From Candidatus Hadersleviella danica (GTDB lineage Bacteria; Chloroflexota; Anaerolineae; Promineifilales; Promineifilaceae), in NCBI GenBank assembly GCA_016711405.1, contig JADJSZ010000033.1, forward strand, positions 1-64,000: 64,000 bases of DNA. The letters run 5' to 3'. The position numbers and the translations under genes were made by a program. Under the pieces are notes generated by a model, which did no database searches, was not told where the DNA came from, and was given only the letters and a program-made list of their open reading frames with translations. Shown one piece after another: positions 35,174-43,110 of this stretch. Within the stretch, counting starts at the first letter, position 1; every line of letters begins with the position of its first letter.

Positions 35174-37249
35174 TCATCCTGCTTCCAACTTCCGCAACCG
35201 CTCCCATGTGCGGTCATCGGCCGTCACCCCTGCCTCGCGCAATTCGATAAGCTCCCGCAACTCTTTGAGGTCGTCGCGCAGTTGAGCGGCTCGCTCGAAG
35301 GCCAACTCTTTGGCGGCCAGTTTCATTTCTTCTTCGATATCGTTGGCCATGCGGTGTAACTCACTCAGGGGGAGTTCGGCCGTGGCCATGTAACCGGCCG
35401 TTTGCTCGGCAATGGCCAACTGTTGCGCCTCGGCCCGCATACTGGCAATGTCGTCGGTCAGGTCGTGGATGTGTTTGCGGATGCTTTGGGCGGTGATGCC
35501 GTGGGTAATGTTATACGCCACCTGTATCTCCCGCCGCCGATTGGTCTCGTCCAGTGCCGCCTTCATGGAGCGGGTAATGACATCGGCATACATAATGACC
35601 CGCCCCTGCACATGGCGGGCGGCACGGCCGATGGTCTGCAAGAGCGATGTGCCCGAGCGCAAAAACCCCTCTTTGTCCGCATCCAAAATGGCCACCAGCG
35701 ACACCTCGGGCAAGTCCAACCCCTCCCGCAACAGGTTAATGCCCACCACCACATCGTAAATGCCCGCCCGCAAATCGCGCAAAATCTCGGTGCGTTCGAT
35801 GGTGTGGATTTCGGAGTGCAAATAATGCACTTTCACCCCCGCCTCGAGCAGGTAGTCGCTCAAATCTTCGGCCATGCGCTTGGTCAGGGTGGTGACAAGG
35901 ACTCGTTCGCCTCGGGCGGTGCGCTGGCGTATTTCGCCCAGCAGGTCGTCTACTTGGCCGCGTGACGGCCGAACATCCACCTCGGGGTCTACAATCCCCG
36001 TCGGCCGAATCACCTGCCGCACAATGCGGCTCGACATTTGCGCCTCGTACTCTTTGGGCGTGGCACTGGTAAAAATCACTTGCCCCAGCCGCTCGGTGAA
36101 TTCTTCAAAGTTCAGCGGCCGATTGTCCATCGCGCTCGGCAAACGGAAGCCATAATCTACCAACGTCTGCTTACGGCTCTTATCCCCCGCATACATACCC
36201 CCCAATTGGGGCACTGTCATGTGGCTCTCGTCTAGCACCAGCAGAAAATCTTTGGGAAAGTAATCCAGCAACGTCCACGGGGGTTCGCCGGGGTTGCGCA
36301 TGTCGAGGTGGCGGCTGTAATTTTCAACCCCGGCCGTGGACCCCACCTCGCGCAACATCTCCAAGTCATATTGCACCCGTTGTTCAATCCGTTGCGCCTC
36401 AATATACATGTTTTGCGACTTAAAATAGGCGATACGCTCGCTCAACTCCGTCTCAATGTTGTTAATCGCCTGCGCCAAATTGTTCTCATCGGTGATGAAC
36501 TGTTTGGCGGGGAAGATTTCGATGTTGAACAACTCGGCCAATACCTCGCCTGTCAGTGGGTCAAATTCGGTAATGCGTTCCACCTCATCCCCCCAAAATT
36601 CCACTCCGTACACCGTTTCGGCATAGGCGGGGTAGATTTGCAAACTGTCGCCGCGCACCCGAAACGTGCCCCGGCGCAAATCCATGTCGTTGCGCGTGTA
36701 CTGAATATCTACCAAACGGCGCAAAATCGTATCCCGCCGATACATCCCCCCCCGCTCGATTTTAACTGTTGTTTCGCCCCAGTTTTTGGGGTTGCCCACC
36801 CCATAAATGCACGACACCGAAGCGACAATGAGCACATCCCGCCGACTGAGCAAATTGGTGGTGGCCAGCAGGCGCAAACGGTCTATCTCATCGTTGATTT
36901 GGGCCTCTTTCTCGATGAACAAATCGTGGCGGGGCACATACGCCTCGGGCTGGTAGTAATCGTAATAGCTGACGAAGTAGGAGACGGCGTTGTGGGGGAA
37001 GAACTCCTTGAACTCGCTGTAAAGCTGGGCGGCCAAGGTTTTGTTGTGGGCAATGACCAAGGTGGGCTTTTGGGTTTGCTGGACGACATTGGCAATCGTA
37101 AAAGTCTTGCCCGTGCCCGTGGCTCCGAGCAGGGTTTGGTACTTTTCGCCCGCCTCGACACCTTCCACTAAATCATGGATAGCATTGGGCTGGTCGCCCA
37201 TTGGTTGATAGGGGGAAACGAGTTGGAATTGTTGCTTGTGGGTCGTCAT
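35174..37249 (-). CDS. uvrB: Excinuclease ABC subunit B
   Basis: 691 aa, full length. Damage-loading helicase subunit of UvrABC. Walker A LGATGTGKTFT, the beta-hairpin YYDYYQPEAYVP, ATTNLLSRRDVLIVASVSCIYG, LLDYFPKDFLLVLDESH, and VGINLLREGLDLPEVSLVAI are diagnostic. The C-terminal UVR motif (ELAFERAAQLRDDLKEL) needed for UvrC contact is present. No LexA-like operator is visible in the 250 bases upstream. It is intact, in contrast with many neighbours. Confidence 0.97.
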   Translation of the reverse strand: MTTHKQQFQLVSPYQPMGDQPNAIHDLVEGVEAGEKYQTLLGATGTGKTFTIANVVQQTQKPTLVIAHNKTLAAQLYSEFKEFFPHNAVSYFVSYYDYYQPEAYVPRHDLFIEKEAQINDEIDRLRLLATTNLLSRRDVLIVASVSCIYGVGNPKNWGETTVKIERGGMYRRDTILRRLVDIQYTRNDMDLRRGTFRVRGDSLQIYPAYAETVYGVEFWGDEVERITEFDPLTGEVLAELFNIEIFPAKQFITDENNLAQAINNIETELSERIAYFKSQNMYIEAQRIEQRVQYDLEMLREVGSTAGVENYSRHLDMRNPGEPPWTLLDYFPKDFLLVLDESHMTVPQLGGMYAGDKSRKQTLVDYGFRLPSAMDNRPLNFEEFTERLGQVIFTSATPKEYEAQMSSRIVRQVIRPTGIVDPEVDVRPSRGQVDDLLGEIRQRTARGERVLVTTLTKRMAEDLSDYLLEAGVKVHYLHSEIHTIERTEILRDLRAGIYDVVVGINLLREGLDLPEVSLVAILDADKEGFLRSGTSLLQTIGRAARHVQGRVIMYADVITRSMKAALDETNRRREIQVAYNITHGITAQSIRKHIHDLTDDIASMRAEAQQLAIAEQTAGYMATAELPLSELHRMANDIEEEMKLAAKELAFERAAQLRDDLKELRELIELREAGVTADDRTWERLRKLEAG

Positions 37250-37508
37250 AATTACGTCCTTTGGCTCCGAACATAAGTTCGCTATTTTACCACAAAAGTG
37301 GTTTGCAAAATTATCATTTATACTTTACTCCAGTCGCTCAGCAGGGGAGCAAAGGTGGTAAAATGGAATGGGAACCTCTGAGATTGTATAAGATGATTGA
37401 ATGATAAAACTTATTAAACGGGGTGGAGAATGCAGGTTCAAGGAAACTCCGACCCCCCGAGTTAGAAAACCAAAGATTGTTAGTCAATCATCTACAGGAG
37501 ATAACTTT

Positions 37509-37925
37509 ATGAGTAATCAAGCTCTTTTTGCTGGCTTAGTTTATGACGAACAAGAACGGTTGGTGGAGACAACGTATGTGGGCAATGAAGCCAGTTATGT
37601 GGTCAACGATGATGGCTTTTTGCGGCATGTAGATGCTGAACAGGTAGACCGCCAAGTGTTGGCCTTTTTTGTGGAGCAAATTCGCAACAACAAGACGATG
37701 GCGGTGGAGCAGGCGTTGGGTTTTCTGGGCAAAGATGATATTTTCACCAAAGCCGCGCTGGATTCTTCGATTGACACGGCCGATGTGGACCAAATCCTCC
37801 AGCAAGGTGTGCCCGCCCAAGCCCGCGATATGCTCGGCATGATGGGCTTTCGCGTCATCATCAACCTGCATGGCGATGTAATAGATTTGCGCCAACCCCA
37901 CATTGAAATGGACGAGGATGAGTAA
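37509..37925 (+). CDS. Conserved small protein, unknown
   Basis: 138 aa, not recognised. CAGGAG at 37495-37500 is eight bases before ATG 37509, so this start is preferred to one 36 codons earlier. The first half looks like strands (LFAGLVYDEQERLVETTYVG, SYVVNDDGFLRHVDAEQVD), the second half helical (VLAFFVEQIRNNKTMAVEQA, LQQGVPAQARDMLGMMGFRV). Acidic C-terminus (EMDEDE). No signal peptide or membrane segment, so it is probably cytoplasmic. It starts divergently from uvrB, 260 bases away. Confidence 0.7.
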   Translation: MSNQALFAGLVYDEQERLVETTYVGNEASYVVNDDGFLRHVDAEQVDRQVLAFFVEQIRNNKTMAVEQALGFLGKDDIFTKAALDSSIDTADVDQILQQGVPAQARDMLGMMGFRVIINLHGDVIDLRQPHIEMDEDE

Positions 37926-38044
37926 GGGAGATAGAGACGAGAGATAGAGATAGAGGGGGACGTGGTGGGTTGACCGATTGTGTTTCCTCTATCTCTATCT
38001 CTACCCTCTATCTCCCAGCCCAAGTTGACCAGTAACTTTTTACT
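37926..38044. repeat. Palindromic short-word repeat, GAGATAGAG family
   Basis: GGGAGATAGAGACGAGAGATAGAGATAGAGG faces CCTCTATCTCTATCTCTACCCTCTATCTCC; a nearly perfect 20-bp stem is possible. Followed by CAGTAACTTTTTACTTTCTC. Confidence 0.92.
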
Positions 38045-38155
38045 TTCTCACTTTCATCTTATAATGTAGACATGGTTTGGTGGTGTTCAGAAACCTCCCA
38101 AGAGCCACCCCAGCATCATAGCTCTCCCACCATCTTCTAAACCGAAGGTCTCCCC

Positions 38156-40159
38156 ATGGAAGTAAAACGCATTTTAATTGTTGATGACCATTTCGACACG
38201 CTCAAGTTTTTGCGCTCCCTGCTCGAATTGGCTGATAACCGCTACCAAGTGGTGGCGGTGCGCTCGGGGGAAGAGGCGGGGCTGGAATTGCGCCGCCCAT
38301 TTGACCTGCTCATCACCGATATTCATTTGCCGGGGATAGATGGCATTGAGGTGGCGCGGCGTGCCCAAAAGCGCACGCCCGAGATGCCCATCATTTTAAT
38401 TTCGGGCTTTCCCAAGGAGTTGGGGCGGGTAGAGGCACTGGATTTTGAGATTTTTTGCTATTTTCGCAAGCCACTGGAGGCGGATGCGATGCTCACGGCC
38501 GTGCACACCGCCCTCTTCGGCGAACCATTGCCGGCCGTCGAAGAGATTATCGAAGAGACCATTGTCGAAGAAAAAGTCGAGGAGTTGGTCGTCGAGACCC
38601 CCATCTCGGCCGATGTCTTGGACAGGCTGGAGCAATTGCGCCAAAACACAGGCGCAGAACAGTTGGTGCTGGGGAACATTACGGGGCAGGTGGCCGCCCA
38701 AGCGGGGATTCTCAGCTTAGATTTGCCCGCCCTGTGCCGCACCTTGGCCGAAAACTTGCGGAGCGGCTTCGCCCTTGCCGACCAGTTGGGCACAACAGGC
38801 CATCAAACCATCCAGTACCACACCAGCAATTTGTATGATGTGTACACGGCCAATGTGGGCGAGTATCACTTCATTACCATGTTTTTTGATGCGCGGGCCA
38901 AGCGCGGCCGTATCGGAACCGTGTGGGTTTTTGTGCAACGCGCCATCAAAGATTTAGAGCCGTTGCTGGCCCATGCACGGGTGCAGGTGGTTGAGCGCAC
39001 CATCAAAAAGAAGCTGACCACCACCGCCCCCACCCCTGTGCAAGAAATTGTGGCCAAATTGGCCGAGGAAATGCCCTCTGCGCCCGTGGCCGTGCCCGTG
39101 CCCAAAAAGGCCACAGGGCCACTGCCGGCCGAGCCTGCCCCCGCCCCCGAAATTGCCATTTACCAGCCGCCACCCCCCTTGGCCTTGGAACCTGTGCGCG
39201 ATGAGGATATGAAGCGGTTGGAGGCGTTGCTGGCCGAAGATGACGACACGCCCACGAATGGCTTCTGGGAACAACTGCCCGCCGCGGCCGAATCGGAGAC
39301 GAGTTTGTTGGGTGGGGTGCGGCTGGAAGAAGCGGTGGAGCAGGGGCTGATTACGCCCGAGATGGATTCTCCGCTGGCGGCCGTGTTAGCCGAGGAAGCG
39401 GCCAGCGGCTTGGTGGAAGCGGACAATTGGACGGCCTTGCTCCATGCGGCCGAAAGCAAGCCTGCCATTACGCTCGATTTGGGGCCAGCCGAAGACGACT
39501 TGCCCCCTAGTCCCGCCGCTATCACGCTCGATTTGGGCGAAGCGCTGGACGACGATGATCTCGATTTGACGGGGTTGCCGGGCTTGCCCACCAGCGGCGA
39601 ATCGCCCGCCCCCGCCGAGCCTGTTTTTACTCTCGATTTGGGGTTGGACGATGACGATGATGACTTTGATTTGACGGGGATGCCCGGTTTGCCCAGCAGT
39701 GGCACGGCCGCTCCCCCCGAAAAAGAGAAGGCCAAGGGCAAGGGTAAAAGCAAACCCGTCGCCGCCAAGGCGGCCCCACCGCCCACGGCCGCTGATGTGG
39801 ATGACGATGATTTTGACCTGACGGGAATGCCGGGCTTGCCCACGGCCGACACGGCCGCCCCGCCCGATGCCAAAATCCAAGCCGAAATTGATGCGTTCTG
39901 GAACGCCCTCGTTTCGGGCGATACCAGCAAATCGGCCACCAGCGATGGCTTGTCGGTGGATGATGCGCTGGCCAAAGGGGTGAGTTTGGATGAGCAACTG
40001 AGCAAGGCGATAGCGGGCGAGGTAGATGATGAGGAGGCGGATGCGTTTTGGGATACGGCCGTGGCCAAAACAGCCCCCACCAGCCTGATGAAAGGCATGA
40101 CCCTCGAGGAAGCCCAAAAACAGGGTCTCATCCCGGCCGATTTGGGAAGCGGCTCCTAA
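38156..40159 (+). CDS. Receiver / roadblock-like / acidic-repeat regulatory protein
   Basis: 667 aa. A CheY-type receiver (1-122) has VDDH, phospho-acceptor Asp55 (LLITDIHLPG) and Lys105. After a Glu/Val-rich linker, residues about 150-285 have a roadblock/LC7-like pattern (GNITGQVAAQAGILSLDL, SNLYDVYTANVGEYHFITMF). The rest is low-complexity and acidic, with three near-repeats of DDxDLTGMPGLPT, three TLDLG units, and copies of a helix such as GVRLEEAVEQGLI and GMTLEEAQKQGLI. No output enzyme is present, so it probably acts through protein contacts, perhaps with a Ras-like GTPase or in polarity control. No MglA-like gene is in the window. Confidence 0.75.
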   Translation: MEVKRILIVDDHFDTLKFLRSLLELADNRYQVVAVRSGEEAGLELRRPFDLLITDIHLPGIDGIEVARRAQKRTPEMPIILISGFPKELGRVEALDFEIFCYFRKPLEADAMLTAVHTALFGEPLPAVEEIIEETIVEEKVEELVVETPISADVLDRLEQLRQNTGAEQLVLGNITGQVAAQAGILSLDLPALCRTLAENLRSGFALADQLGTTGHQTIQYHTSNLYDVYTANVGEYHFITMFFDARAKRGRIGTVWVFVQRAIKDLEPLLAHARVQVVERTIKKKLTTTAPTPVQEIVAKLAEEMPSAPVAVPVPKKATGPLPAEPAPAPEIAIYQPPPPLALEPVRDEDMKRLEALLAEDDDTPTNGFWEQLPAAAESETSLLGGVRLEEAVEQGLITPEMDSPLAAVLAEEAASGLVEADNWTALLHAAESKPAITLDLGPAEDDLPPSPAAITLDLGEALDDDDLDLTGLPGLPTSGESPAPAEPVFTLDLGLDDDDDDFDLTGMPGLPSSGTAAPPEKEKAKGKGKSKPVAAKAAPPPTAADVDDDDFDLTGMPGLPTADTAAPPDAKIQAEIDAFWNALVSGDTSKSATSDGLSVDDALAKGVSLDEQLSKAIAGEVDDEEADAFWDTAVAKTAPTSLMKGMTLEEAQKQGLIPADLGSGS

Positions 40160-40169
40160 ATTGCCCAGC

Positions 40170-40240
40170 GGCCGTGGTCTATTAGTCTATTGGTGTACTG
40201 GTCTATTCAAATACACCAATAGACCCATAGACGAATAAAC
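40170..40240. repeat. Palindromic short-word repeat, GTCTATTGGTGTA family
   Basis: GTCTATTAGTCTATTGGTGTACTGGTC faces AATACACCAATAGACCCATAGACG; adjoins a true terminator. Confidence 0.86.
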
Positions 40241-40272
40241 AAAAACGCCCAGCCATTTGGCTGGGCGTTTTT
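40241..40272. terminator. Bidirectional rho-independent terminator
   Basis: AAAAACGCCCAGCC / GGCTGGGCGTTTTT, perfect 14-bp stem with loop ATTT. T-runs on both strands serve the convergent genes at 38156-40159 and 40299-40544. Confidence 0.95.
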
Positions 40273-40298
40273 GTTGGGGATTAGATTAAAAGGGCGTG

Positions 40299-40544
40299 TT
40301 ACTGTGTGACTGCCTCGGGGAGCATATTGCCCAGTAACCGCTCCATCGCCATCGAATGACTGCAATAACCCCGTGTGCCAAAAAAACTGCAATCGCATTG
40401 CCATGCCCCATGGTCATATGTAATGCTGTGTACGGAATCATTGTCGCCACTTAGACGGACGCTGAAAGAGTCGAACGTAAAGCGTTCTGGTTCGGCCGCG
40501 TACACTTTTGCCTTTTCAATCTTGCCAATCAATGCGTAATCCAT
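40299..40544 (-). CDS. Small SWIM-type zinc-finger protein
   Basis: 81 aa. The C-terminal half contains WQCDCSFFGTRGYCSHSMAM, a CxC...CxH pattern of SWIM zinc fingers. The N-terminal half is a short strand-rich segment (KAKVYAAEPERFTFDSFSVR). SWIM fingers usually occur inside larger proteins; here it is free-standing, so it may be an accessory for DNA or protein binding. It is followed by a strong terminator. The start at 40544 follows an AGGTTTC segment, a modest ribosome site. Confidence 0.78.
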   Translation of the reverse strand: MDYALIGKIEKAKVYAAEPERFTFDSFSVRLSGDNDSVHSITYDHGAWQCDCSFFGTRGYCSHSMAMERLLGNMLPEAVTQ

Positions 40545-40576
40545 GTGAAACCTCCTATCTCTGCTGGGGGGGAAGT

Positions 40577-40608
40577 AAAAAAAAACGCACGCGGTTTAGG
40601 GCGTGCGC
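40577..40608 (-). terminator. Rho-independent terminator, minus strand
   Basis: On the minus strand GCGCACGC pairs with GCGTGCGT and is followed by nine T. It is 180 bases beyond the dgt stop and close to the SWIM gene start, which it may insulate. Confidence 0.8.
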
Positions 40609-40709
40609 TCAGGGTCAAGCAAGGGTAACTTTGGGGTCAGAAATGACTGTTTTTGAGAATTTCAGAACCATATCGTAAGTATACGCCCCATGCCTAAACT
40701 GTCAAATGG

Positions 40710-40784
40710 TATTGGTTATTCGTTATTGGGGTGCTGGTGCAACCAACTAATCGAGTAACCAATAACTAGTAACCAATAACTCCC
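40710..40784. repeat. Palindromic short-word repeat, GGTTATTCGTTATT family
   Basis: TATTGGTTATTCGTTATTGGG faces AGTAACCAATAACTAGTAACCAATAACTCC. Directly follows the dgt stop. The 40545-40784 gap otherwise holds only the terminator. Confidence 0.88.
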
Positions 40785-41936
40785 CTACACCCGCTCATAG
40801 GGGCTAAACAGTCGTTGCCATTCATCAAGGGCGTAGCGGTCGGTCATGCCCGCAAGGTAATCGGTGACGGTGCGTTGCACCGAGCGGGTGGCGAGCTGTT
40901 CTTGTGTTTTGGTGGGCAACATGCGTGGGTGGCTGACATAGGCGTTGAACAAATCGGAAATGAACCGTTCCGCCCGTACTTGCATCCGCACCAGCCGATA
41001 GTGGCGGTACATGTTTTGGTAGAGGAAATCTTTGAGGGCGCGAATGGTGGGTTTGAGTTCGGCCGAATAATCCACCACATTGGTGGGGTGAAGTTGGATT
41101 TTCTCGGCCGTGTCCAGCCCAAATTGATCCAGCCGAGTGGTCGTGGCCTGCACCAAATCGGTCACACTCAGCCCCACCAACTCCCGAATGAGTTGATGGC
41201 GTACCACATCTGTAAAATGGGCATCGTGCCACCCAATGCGCTGGCGCAACGTCTGCCAAATGGCCAACTCCTCCAGTGCTTCCAAATCAAACATCCGCGC
41301 CCGCAAACCGTCGTCCAAATCATGGGCGTTGTAGGCCGCTTCATCGGCCAAATTGGCAATTTGCGCCTCCAGCGAAGCCCGTTTGTGTGGCTCAAAATCG
41401 GTTACATCGCTCTGGTCGTAATCGGTTTCGTGCTTGATAATGCCTTCCCGCGTTTCGTAACTCAGATTTAGCCCTGCAAAGGCTGGGTAACGCTCCTCTA
41501 GTTTGGTGACAATGCGATAGCTCTGGGTGTTGTGGCTAAAGCCGCCATAATCGGCCATCAACTCATTCAGTTTGTGTTCGCCCGCATGGCCAAAGGGGGA
41601 GTGGCCTAAATCGTGGGCGAGGCAAATGGCCTCGGTCAAATCGGCATTGACCCCCAAGCCACGGGCGAGGGAACGGCCGAGTTGAGCCACCTCAATGGTG
41701 TGGGTCAGCCTTGTGCGGTAATGGTCGCCCTCAAAAAAGACGAACACTTGGGTTTTGTACTCCAAGCGGCGAAAAGCTGTTGTATGAATAATGCGGTCGC
41801 GGTCGCGCTGGAACGCCGTGCGTGAAGCCGATTCGGGTTCGGGGTGGATTCGGCCGCGAGACTCCCCACTCCGCAACGCATAGGGAGCCAAAGTGAGGGC
41901 TTCTACCTCTTCGAGTTTGTGGCGGTCATAAAACAT
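40785..41936 (-). CDS. dgt: dGTP triphosphohydrolase (HD domain)
   Basis: 383 aa. dNTP-cleaving enzyme that controls nucleotide pools. HD-domain motifs are RLTHTIEVAQL, then AICLAHDLGHSPFGHAGE (the HD pair), and HNTQSYRIVTKLE. The N-terminal block RTAFQRDRDRIIHTTAFRRLEYKTQV is diagnostic for the dGTPase-like family. Type 2, without the long E. coli insertion. A minus-strand terminator lies downstream. Confidence 0.95.
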   Translation of the reverse strand: MFYDRHKLEEVEALTLAPYALRSGESRGRIHPEPESASRTAFQRDRDRIIHTTAFRRLEYKTQVFVFFEGDHYRTRLTHTIEVAQLGRSLARGLGVNADLTEAICLAHDLGHSPFGHAGEHKLNELMADYGGFSHNTQSYRIVTKLEERYPAFAGLNLSYETREGIIKHETDYDQSDVTDFEPHKRASLEAQIANLADEAAYNAHDLDDGLRARMFDLEALEELAIWQTLRQRIGWHDAHFTDVVRHQLIRELVGLSVTDLVQATTTRLDQFGLDTAEKIQLHPTNVVDYSAELKPTIRALKDFLYQNMYRHYRLVRMQVRAERFISDLFNAYVSHPRMLPTKTQEQLATRSVQRTVTDYLAGMTDRYALDEWQRLFSPYERV

Positions 41937-42072
41937 GGGGTTACTCCTAATGGGGAATGGTGTCGGGTGGGCTGGGGCATTGGTGACAAGTTAAGCAAAT
42001 TTCACGAGTCTCTGGGTGGCAGTGGCTTTGCCTACCATTTTCAGGCTCATTTTGGCCTTGCCTGTACCAATA

Positions 42073-42209
42073 GATTGCATCGGCATGGTTCACGACCCTC
42101 GGGAGAGGCTCTTTACAAATTTTGACTGGGGACAAGGGACTTAGGACGCTTATGGTCTCCAGTCCCATGTCCGAAATTGTAAAGATAGCTTGAACCATGC
42201 CATTGCATC
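42073..42209. repeat. Inverted-repeat element between dgt and the LysM gene
   Basis: Outer arms GATTGCATCGGCATGGTTCA (42073-42092) and TGAACCATGCCATTGCATC (42191-42209), second arms CTCTTTACAAATTT and AAATTGTAAAGATA, and a tip with GGGGAC-type words. A similar pair of inner arms is found at 17692-17753. The 41937-42298 gap contains no other recognised feature. Confidence 0.7.
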
Positions 42210-42298
42210 TAAATAATTACTTCGGATTATGATAACATGGTGTCAGCGTCATGGCTTGCCCCTATTCCAAGCCATTCATCCCCATTCCTAAAACACCT

Positions 42299-43039
42299 AT
42301 GTCCCGCAATACAACCCTTTTCCTCATTATCGGAGCCATTTTATTCGCTGTTGTGACGGTGGGTGGCATCCTGATTGTCTCTAACCGCAATCGCAACCAA
42401 GCCACGGCCGAACCAACAATCGCCGCCCTCCCCGCCCAAGCGCTCGTCGCCTACCCCGTCACCGTCGGCGACCAAGCCATCACCTTGCAAGTGAATGACC
42501 AAGAGCAGGTGCGCCTTATCCCATTGTCGGTGGTGGATGCGCCCGTAGAACCTGTGCCAACTGTGGCCACCGTAGTCGAGCCACCAGTGGTAGAGCAACC
42601 CACGGCCGTGCCCGCCACAGACACCCAACCACCCCCCGCCCCCACCCCAACCCTGCCACCTCTTCCCACGGCCGCGCCTCCCCCCGTAGCCGTGACGGCA
42701 GGTAAGGCCAATTTTGCCGTCGCCGAAATCATCTTCATTACCTACACCATTATTGGCGAAGACACCCTCTACCGGCTGACCGAAAAATACGCCACCTCAA
42801 TTGAACTGATGGCTCGCAACGGCATTTCGAGCGATAACTTCGTCGTGGGCAACACCATTTCCCTGCCCATTGCCAACCCCGACCGATGCCCCGGAATGCG
42901 GCCGTACATCGTCCGCGAAAAAGACACGGTCTACCGCATTGCCAACGCCTACGGCACCACCCCCACCACCCTGCGCGACATTAACGGCCTCAACGAAGCC
43001 TACGCCATTAACGTCACCCAAGTGTTGTGCATCCCTTAA
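42299..43039 (+). CDS. Membrane-anchored protein with two LysM-like domains
   Basis: 246 aa. One N-terminal membrane helix (TTLFLIIGAILFAVVTVGG), a long Pro/Thr/Val-rich stalk, then two LysM-like modules: TYTIIGEDTLYRLTEKYATS...VGNTISLP and YIVREKDTVYRIANAYGTTP...VTQVLCIP. LysM binds peptidoglycan or chitin-like glycans, so the protein is probably cell-wall bound outside the membrane. ATG 42299 is preferred since it is directly before the membrane helix; an upstream ATG at 42251 adds 16 residues. No enzymatic domain is present. Confidence 0.82.
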   Translation: MSRNTTLFLIIGAILFAVVTVGGILIVSNRNRNQATAEPTIAALPAQALVAYPVTVGDQAITLQVNDQEQVRLIPLSVVDAPVEPVPTVATVVEPPVVEQPTAVPATDTQPPPAPTPTLPPLPTAAPPPVAVTAGKANFAVAEIIFITYTIIGEDTLYRLTEKYATSIELMARNGISSDNFVVGNTISLPIANPDRCPGMRPYIVREKDTVYRIANAYGTTPTTLRDINGLNEAYAINVTQVLCIP

Positions 43040-43110
43040 GGGAGTGCTGAATTGAAAGTGCTGGAGTGCTGAGTAGGACACATGTAATTTCCACTCAGAC
43101 ACTCAGCACT
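43040..43110. repeat. Palindromic short-word repeat, GTGCTGAGT family
   Basis: GGAGTGCTGAATTGAAAGTGCTGGAGTGCTGAG faces CACTCAGACACTCAGCAC; convergent gap between the LysM and comEC genes. Confidence 0.85.

Noticed and set aside
36308..37171. 287-codon frame antisense to uvrB
   Set aside because: Entirely inside an intact, well-conserved gene on the other strand.
37420..37480. tRNA-like sequence (GGTTCAAGGAAACTCC)
   Set aside because: Only a T-loop-like word; no acceptor or anticodon stem can be built around it.
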